Shown here: one piece after another, positions 59,396 through 64,000 of the stretch
How the letters are laid out: each line of letters begins with the position of its first letter
Numbering within the stretch: the first letter of the stretch is position 1
Origin: Pseudoduganella umbonata
GTDB taxonomy: Bacteria; Pseudomonadota; Gammaproteobacteria; Burkholderiales; Burkholderiaceae_D
NCBI RefSeq assembly: GCF_014192225.1
Contig: NZ_JACHXS010000002.1
Location: 620,001-684,000, forward strand
Direction: 5' to 3'
Length of the DNA: 64,000 bases
Position numbers and translations under genes: made by a program
Notes under the pieces: generated by a model
The model's input: only the letters and a program-made list of their open reading frames with translations
The model's database searches: none
Told to the model about the DNA's origin: nothing

Positions 59396-61011
59396 GCCGC
59401 ATTCCCCTTTCCCGTGGTGGCGCGGATCTTCGCGTGCAGGCGCGTGATCGCGTCGTGCGCCGACAGCACGGCGCCTTCCTGCCAGCCGCCGATGAACGAC
59501 GCGTGTTCGCCGGCCAGCACCAGCCGGTTGTCGATCGCGCACAGCTTGTCGTAATGCTGCGCGCGCGCCTGTTCCGTCCACATGGCCATGCAGCCGTTAA
59601 TCCACGGCACGCGATGCCAGCCGACCGTGACGCCGTTGTCGAACTCCTTTTCGTACTGCGCATGGATCATGCCGCCCTGGCGCACCACCTCGCGCAGCCG
59701 CTCTTCCGTCTCCATCGCCGAGAATTCAAACGCGTTCGGCCCGAACATGTAGGCGCCCAGCACCACGGCCGGTCCCTTGGCATTGAAGTTCGACGCCGGA
59801 TAGCAGATCCGGTTGATCGGCTGGTCCGTGTACGTAATGCCGCCAAAGATGCCTTCGTCCTGTTCCCAGAAGCGGCGCCGGAACTGCAGGCCGGCCTTGA
59901 ACGCGGCGGCATACGGCACCGCGCCGATCGCCGCCAGCATCTCCGGCCCGGCCGTCACGTCGACCTGGCTCAGGATCGACAGCGGAATCGTGCACACGCA
60001 CCAGTCGGCCTTGACCTGCCGGACGCCCTGGCCCGGCTTGCGCGCATCGTCCACCGTCACGGTCACGCCGCGCGCATCCTGGTCGATCTTCGTCACCCTG
60101 GCGTGGAACTGCACGTGCTGCTTCACCTGGCGGTAGAGCGCCAGCGCGATCTGGTCCATGCCGTGCTTCGGCTGGAAGATGCTGGTCTGGAACTCGTATT
60201 CATGGGCGGTCGCCAGGCTTTCCCACAGGCCGGAGCGGATCAGCGTACTGCGGTCGCCCGGCGTGGAGTACTGCGCGCGCGCCATCAGGCCGCCGCCGGG
60301 CGGCACGTCGAAGCCGCGCCGCTCGCTGGAACGCAGGCCCTTGGCATACAGCAGGTCCTTGTTCAAGCCGCCGAACGAGGCCAGCGATTCGAGCAGCTTT
60401 TCCTTTTCCTCGCCGGTGATGTCGCCATCGAGCCGCCCCGCGTTGGTGGCCTTGGCCAGCAGTTCGGCCACGTGGCCGTTGTAGTCGGCCTGCACCGTGC
60501 GATAGCGCTGCGGCTTGCCGTCGAACGCCGTCGTGCTGTGCAGGTAAGCGTTGTAGTTGACCTGGATGAACGGTTCCAGCGGCACGTTCAGGCGGCGCGC
60601 GTAGTCGAGCATGCCGTGGTGGTGATAAGGCAGGCGCCAGGGGCCCGGGTTGACATATTCGCCCTTGGCGAAGCGGCACTCCTGCTCGGCTCCGCCCAGC
60701 TCGGTGTAGCGGTCGCCGCCGCGGATCGTCCAGCTGCGCCCGCCGGCGCGCCCGTTGTATTCGAGTACCGTGACGCGGTAGCCGGCGTTGCGCAACTCAT
60801 AGGCGGCCGACAGGCCGGCTATGCCGGCGCCCAGCACCAGCACGTGGGTGCCCTGCGGCGCCCCGTCGAGCCGCAACGGCCCGGTAAATGTCGACTCCTG
60901 CGCGAAACCCAGCGACGTCATGCCGTGGTACATCGCCGCGCCGCCCAGCGTCTTGCCCAGCATGGCCAGCATCTGGCGCCGGCTGACGGGCCCTCCTGGA
61001 ATGTCCTGCAT
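59392..61011 (-). CDS. Tat-exported flavin monoamine oxidase family enzyme
   Basis: The 539-residue protein begins MQDIPGGPVSRRQMLAMLGK, a twin-arginine signal, and has the FAD motif VLGAGIAGLSAAYELRNAGYRVTVLE near 60, GRAGGRSWTIRGG, a glycine-rich central part and the C-terminal LVLAGEHASFIGGWQEGAV near 495-513. The family covers L-amino-acid oxidases and monoamine oxidases; no motif decides the substrate. The start at 61011 has AGGGG at good distance; ATG 61056 and GTG 61110 are in frame but would place the Tat motif 15-33 residues deeper. Its stop overlaps the cytochrome c start. Confidence 0.9.
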   Translation of the reverse strand: MQDIPGGPVSRRQMLAMLGKTLGGAAMYHGMTSLGFAQESTFTGPLRLDGAPQGTHVLVLGAGIAGLSAAYELRNAGYRVTVLEYNGRAGGRSWTIRGGDRYTELGGAEQECRFAKGEYVNPGPWRLPYHHHGMLDYARRLNVPLEPFIQVNYNAYLHSTTAFDGKPQRYRTVQADYNGHVAELLAKATNAGRLDGDITGEEKEKLLESLASFGGLNKDLLYAKGLRSSERRGFDVPPGGGLMARAQYSTPGDRSTLIRSGLWESLATAHEYEFQTSIFQPKHGMDQIALALYRQVKQHVQFHARVTKIDQDARGVTVTVDDARKPGQGVRQVKADWCVCTIPLSILSQVDVTAGPEMLAAIGAVPYAAAFKAGLQFRRRFWEQDEGIFGGITYTDQPINRICYPASNFNAKGPAVVLGAYMFGPNAFEFSAMETEERLREVVRQGGMIHAQYEKEFDNGVTVGWHRVPWINGCMAMWTEQARAQHYDKLCAIDNRLVLAGEHASFIGGWQEGAVLSAHDAITRLHAKIRATTGKGNAA

Positions 61012-61128
61012 CGTGCCCCTTTTATCGATGAACTCAACGGCTTCATCCTCGGGCATGGACGCCGCCGCGTCGACAGCAGGGTGGTGTTTGCGATTCCGTT
61101 CTGGAATCACCCCGGCGTTTTCTCCAGC

Positions 61129-61503
61129 TCAGCGCCTGGTCGGCACGAAGCGCAGCAGGAAAATGGTGACGCCCAGGCCGATCGCCGCCAGCAGCGCCAC
61201 CAGCGCGGGAATGTGCGCCACGCGCGTGAACGAATATCCCATCGAGCCCCACATGAACAGCAGGATCACGACCTTGCCGCGCAGCGGCAGGCCGCGGCCG
61301 TCTTCCCAGTCGCGCAGGTACTTGCCGAACAGGGGATTGGTGCGCAGCCAGTTGTGGGCCCGCACCGAGCTGCGCGCGAAACAGGCCGAGGCCAGCAGCA
61401 GGAACGGCGTGGTCGGCAGCAGCGGCAGGAAGGCGCCGAGCACGGCGAGTACCACGGCGATCACGCCTATCACCTTCAGCAGGAATTTCATCGGACGATT
61501 CAT
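61129..61503 (-). CDS. DUF454 family membrane protein (YbaN-like)
   Basis: The 124-residue protein has three hydrophobic segments (about 8-30, 75-90, 95-118) and the DUF454 pattern: GAFLPLLPTTPFLLLASACFARSS near 20-43 followed by LRTNPLFGKYLRDW. Its function is unknown. It stands upstream of the amine oxidase gene on the same strand, with about 117 bases between; the 240-base divergent gap to paoA has no other gene. No strong ribosome site is seen before ATG 61503. Confidence 0.88.
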   Translation of the reverse strand: MNRPMKFLLKVIGVIAVVLAVLGAFLPLLPTTPFLLLASACFARSSVRAHNWLRTNPLFGKYLRDWEDGRGLPLRGKVVILLFMWGSMGYSFTRVAHIPALVALLAAIGLGVTIFLLRFVPTRR

Positions 61504-61743
61504 GGCGGCATCGTACCATTCACGTGCAACACCGAAGGCGCCAGCGCGGTGCCGGCTTTTCCGCACCGTCGGGAACAGTCTTTAATTGTGTGCTATCGGC
61601 ATGCTCCTACAGGCATCCCAACCGTGTGGAGCCATTTTCCATATTGCCATTACTATCATTGACGGTTCCCCGTCCGGCCACGAGCCCGCTTGCCCGCAGC
61701 GAACCATTCCGGCCATACCCCAACGCCCTAAGGATGCCAATAC

Positions 61744-62388
61744 ATGGATGATATCGACACGACCCGGCGCGACCTGCTGATCGCCGGCGCACTGACCGCC
61801 ACGGCCGCCGCCGTGCCCTCGGTTGCAGGCGCCCAGCCTGCCGCCAACACAGCAGCGAACCCGCCCCAGACACCCGTTTCCTCGAAGGTCACGCTGAAGG
61901 TCAACGGCCAGCAGCACAGCGTTGCCGTGGATACCCGCACCACCTTGCTGGACCTGCTGCGCGAACAGCTGCACCTGACCGGCACCAAGAAAGGCTGCGA
62001 CCAGGGCCAGTGCGGCGCCTGCACGGTGATCGCCGACGGCCGCCGCATCAATTCCTGCCTGACGCTGGCGGTGATGCATGAAAACTCGGAGATCACCACC
62101 ATCGAAGGCCTCGGCACCCCCGAGAAGATGCACCCGATGCAGGCCGCCTTCGTCAAGCACGACGGCTACCAGTGCGGCTACTGTACGCCCGGCCAGATCT
62201 GTTCGGCCGTGTCGGTGCTCGACGAGATCAAAAAGGGCATTCCCAGCCACGTGACCGCCGACCTGACGAAACGCCCGCCGCTCACCGAGCTGGAAATCCG
62301 CGAACGGATGAGCGGGAACATCTGTCGCTGCGGCGCATATTCGAACATCGTCGATGCGATCGTCGAAGTGTCCGGGAGGCCGGCATGA
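61744..62388 (+). CDS. paoA: Periplasmic aldehyde oxidoreductase, [2Fe-2S] subunit
   Basis: PaoA is the iron-sulfur subunit of the periplasmic xanthine-oxidase-family aldehyde oxidase. The 214-residue protein starts with a twin-arginine signal ([17 protein letters not shown]) and has the plant-type cluster [22 protein letters not shown] near 81-102 and the helical cluster domain with [15 protein letters not shown] near 139 and [12 protein letters not shown] near 195. Tat export of the folded complex fits with the molybdenum cofactor being added in the cytoplasm. Its stop overlaps the paoB start (ATGA). Confidence 0.94.
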   Translation: MDDIDTTRRDLLIAGALTATAAAVPSVAGAQPAANTAANPPQTPVSSKVTLKVNGQQHSVAVDTRTTLLDLLREQLHLTGTKKGCDQGQCGACTVIADGRRINSCLTLAVMHENSEITTIEGLGTPEKMHPMQAAFVKHDGYQCGYCTPGQICSAVSVLDEIKKGIPSHVTADLTKRPPLTELEIRERMSGNICRCGAYSNIVDAIVEVSGRPA

Positions 62389-63338
62389 AGGTATTTACCT
62401 ATGAGAAGGCGCGTACCCCGGCGGAGGCTGCGGCCGCCGCCGCGCGCGTGCCTGGCGCACGCTTCATCGCCGGCGGCACCAACCTGCTGGACCTGATGAA
62501 GCTGGAAATCGAAACGCCGCCGCACCTGGTGGACGTCAACGGCCTGGACCTCGACAAGATCGAGCCCACGCGCGACGGCGGCCTGCGCGTGGGCGCGCTG
62601 GTGCGCAATACGGATCTCGCGGCGGACGAACGCGTGCGCCGTGACTACGGCGTGCTGTCGCGCGCATTGCTGGCCGGCGCCTCGGCCCAGTTGCGCAACA
62701 AGGCGACCACGGCCGGCAACCTGCTGCAGCGCACGCGCTGCCCGTATTTCTACGATACCGCGCAGCCGTGCAACAAGCGCAAGCCGGGCAGCGGCTGTTC
62801 GGCGATCGGCGGTTTCACGCGCCACCATGCGATCGTCGGCACCAGCGATGCCTGCATCGCCACGCACCCGAGCGACATGGCGGTGGCGATGGCGGTGCTC
62901 GATGCCAGCGTGGAGACGGTACAGCCGAACGGCGCGACGCGCACGATCCCGATTGCCGACTTCCATAAACTGCCGGGCAACACGCCGCACATCGAAAACG
63001 CCCTCGCCCCCGGCGAGCTGATTACCGCGGTAACGCTACCGAGACCGGCCGGCGGCCGGCAGCTGTACCACAAGGTACGCGACCGCGCTTCCTACGCATT
63101 CGCCCTGGTGTCGGTGGCCGCCATCGTGCAGCCGGACGGCACGGGCCGCGTGGCGGTAGGCGGCATCGCCCACAAGCCGTGGCGCGTGCCGGCGGCGGAC
63201 CAGGGCCTGCCACGCGGCGGCCGTGCCGTGGCCGAGCAGCTGCTGGCCGGCGCCAAACCGATGCACGACAACGCGTTCAAGGTTCCCCTCGTCCAGCGCA
63301 CCATCGATGCGGTGCTGGCGGAAGCGAAGAAAGGTTAA
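62385..63338 (+). CDS. paoB: Periplasmic aldehyde oxidoreductase, FAD subunit
   Basis: The 317-residue protein is the FAD-binding subunit: [21 protein letters not shown] near 26-46 and [25 protein letters not shown] near 100-124. It has the extra cysteine motif [21 protein letters not shown] (the three Cys near 119, 128 and 138), which in Escherichia coli PaoB binds a [4Fe-4S] cluster absent from other xanthine-oxidase FAD subunits. This motif identifies the enzyme as PaoABC-type rather than xanthine dehydrogenase. Start ATG at 62385 overlaps the paoA stop; paoC begins five bases after its stop. Confidence 0.95.
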   Translation: MKVFTYEKARTPAEAAAAAARVPGARFIAGGTNLLDLMKLEIETPPHLVDVNGLDLDKIEPTRDGGLRVGALVRNTDLAADERVRRDYGVLSRALLAGASAQLRNKATTAGNLLQRTRCPYFYDTAQPCNKRKPGSGCSAIGGFTRHHAIVGTSDACIATHPSDMAVAMAVLDASVETVQPNGATRTIPIADFHKLPGNTPHIENALAPGELITAVTLPRPAGGRQLYHKVRDRASYAFALVSVAAIVQPDGTGRVAVGGIAHKPWRVPAADQGLPRGGRAVAEQLLAGAKPMHDNAFKVPLVQRTIDAVLAEAKKG

Positions 63339-63343
63339 TGCGA

Positions 63344-64000
63344 TGAAATTCACCACTCCCGCCACCACCAACCCGATCGACCAGCTGAAGGTGGTCGGCA
63401 AGCCGGTCGACCGGATCGACGGCCCCTATAAAACCACCGGCACCGCGCGTTACGCGTACGAGCGGCACGACGTGGTGCCGAACGCCGCCTACGGCTACGT
63501 GGTCGGCGCCACGATCGCGAAAGGGCGCATCACGTCGATCGATGCCGCCGCCGCACGCCGCGCGCCCGGCGTGATCGCCGTCGTCACCCACGAGAATGCC
63601 GGCAAGCTGGAAAAGGGCGACTACAACACGGCCAAGCTGCTGGCCGGACCGCTGGTCGAGCATTACCACCAGGCCGTGGCGCTGGTGGTCGCGGAAACGT
63701 TCGAGCAGGCGCGTGCCGCCGCGGGCCTGGTGCGCGTCGAATATTCGCCGATCAAGGGCGAGTACGACCTGGCCAAGGCAAAGGATTCGGCCAAGGTGCC
63801 GAAGAAGGAAGAAGACCCTGAAACGAAAACCGGCAATTTCCAGTCGGCGTTCGACAGCGCGCCGGTGAAGCTCGACGCCACCTACACCACGCCGGACCAG
63901 TCGCACGCGATGATGGAGCCGCATGCGTCGATCGCCGCATGGGAGGGCGACAAGCTCACCGTGTGGACGTCGAACCAGATGATCGACTGGGGCAAGGGCG
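63344..64000 (+). CDS. paoC: Periplasmic aldehyde oxidoreductase, molybdopterin subunit, 3' end outside the window
   Basis: The visible 219 residues match the N-terminal part of PaoC, the catalytic molybdopterin cytosine dinucleotide subunit: VVGKPVDRIDGPYKTTGTARYAYE near 15-38, the family region GYVVGATIAKGRITSID, and a run of VAETFEQARAAAGLVRVEYSP near 122. The gene runs off the end of the window before the molybdenum-binding motifs and the catalytic glutamate. It has no signal of its own and would be exported together with PaoA. Together paoABC oxidises aromatic and aliphatic aldehydes to acids. Confidence 0.94.

Noticed and set aside
61744..64000. Xanthine dehydrogenase as part of the purine block
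   Set aside because: The FAD subunit has the three-cysteine motif of PaoB and the iron-sulfur subunit has a Tat signal. These mark the periplasmic aldehyde oxidase, not XdhABC.

Overview
The window is a high-GC chromosomal segment from a betaproteobacterium, most likely of the Oxalobacteraceae (Massilia / Pseudoduganella type). The inference rests on gene content and order rather than on a database match: rpsU-yqeY-dnaG-rpoD followed by tRNA-Ile(CAT), an RpoD with a lysine/alanine-rich N-terminus and an acidic insert, a PEP-CTERM exported protein, a TRAP dicarboxylate system with a DctS/DctR-type two-component pair, and several families of short intergenic palindromes. Coding density is high, many gene pairs overlap by ATGA or GTGA, and there is no prophage, insertion sequence, CRISPR array or rRNA operon.

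Layout. 0-1.2 kb: 3' end of an ankyrin-like gene, a terminator and two nearly identical tRNA-Met genes. 1.3-5.8 kb (minus): periplasmic cyclophilin, an unknown proline-rich membrane protein, mutL, miaA. 6-11.7 kb: DedA, exported alpha-carbonic anhydrase, a hairpin repeat, the tsaE-amiC-mutarotase operon, and divergent queG. 11.8-14 kb: MarR regulator with a perfect operator palindrome, a CPBP membrane protease and a small ATPase. 14-19.6 kb: dctR/dctS facing dctPQM. 19.6-20.2 kb: a structured, terminator-ended intergenic stretch that may encode an RNA. 20.2-30.5 kb: ogt, xerD, a tiny charged protein, a PAS-GGDEF-EAL protein, a nuclease/phosphatase-fold protein, ybaK, plsY, a DsbA-fold protein, DUF427, a membrane hydrolase, a potassium channel, and a 58-residue membrane peptide behind an excellent sigma-54 promoter. 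30.5-36 kb: tsaD, orphan Rieske protein, DAHP synthase, ybiB, a BaiN-type flavoprotein. 36-42 kb: the macromolecular-synthesis cluster rpsU, yqeY, dnaG, rpoD, tRNA-Ile. 42-51 kb: accessory genes (PEP-CTERM protein, haloperoxidase-like protein, methyltransferase, XRE/MmyB regulator, PEP-mutase-like enzyme, the yjcH-actP acetate transporter, a double-TerD protein).

The last 13 kb are the most interesting. 51.4-57 kb is a purine-degradation block: a guanine deaminase carrying a signal peptide, an NCS2 xanthine/urate permease, an 8-oxoguanine deaminase and a GntR regulator. The likely logic is that guanine is deaminated outside the inner membrane and the xanthine is then imported. 58-64 kb holds a Tat-exported flavin amine oxidase overlapping a c-type cytochrome gene, and the periplasmic aldehyde oxidase genes paoABC (paoC runs off the window). 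Together they could oxidise amines to aldehydes and then to acids in the periplasm with electrons passing to the respiratory chain. Functions are predicted from sequence motifs only; no searches were run.
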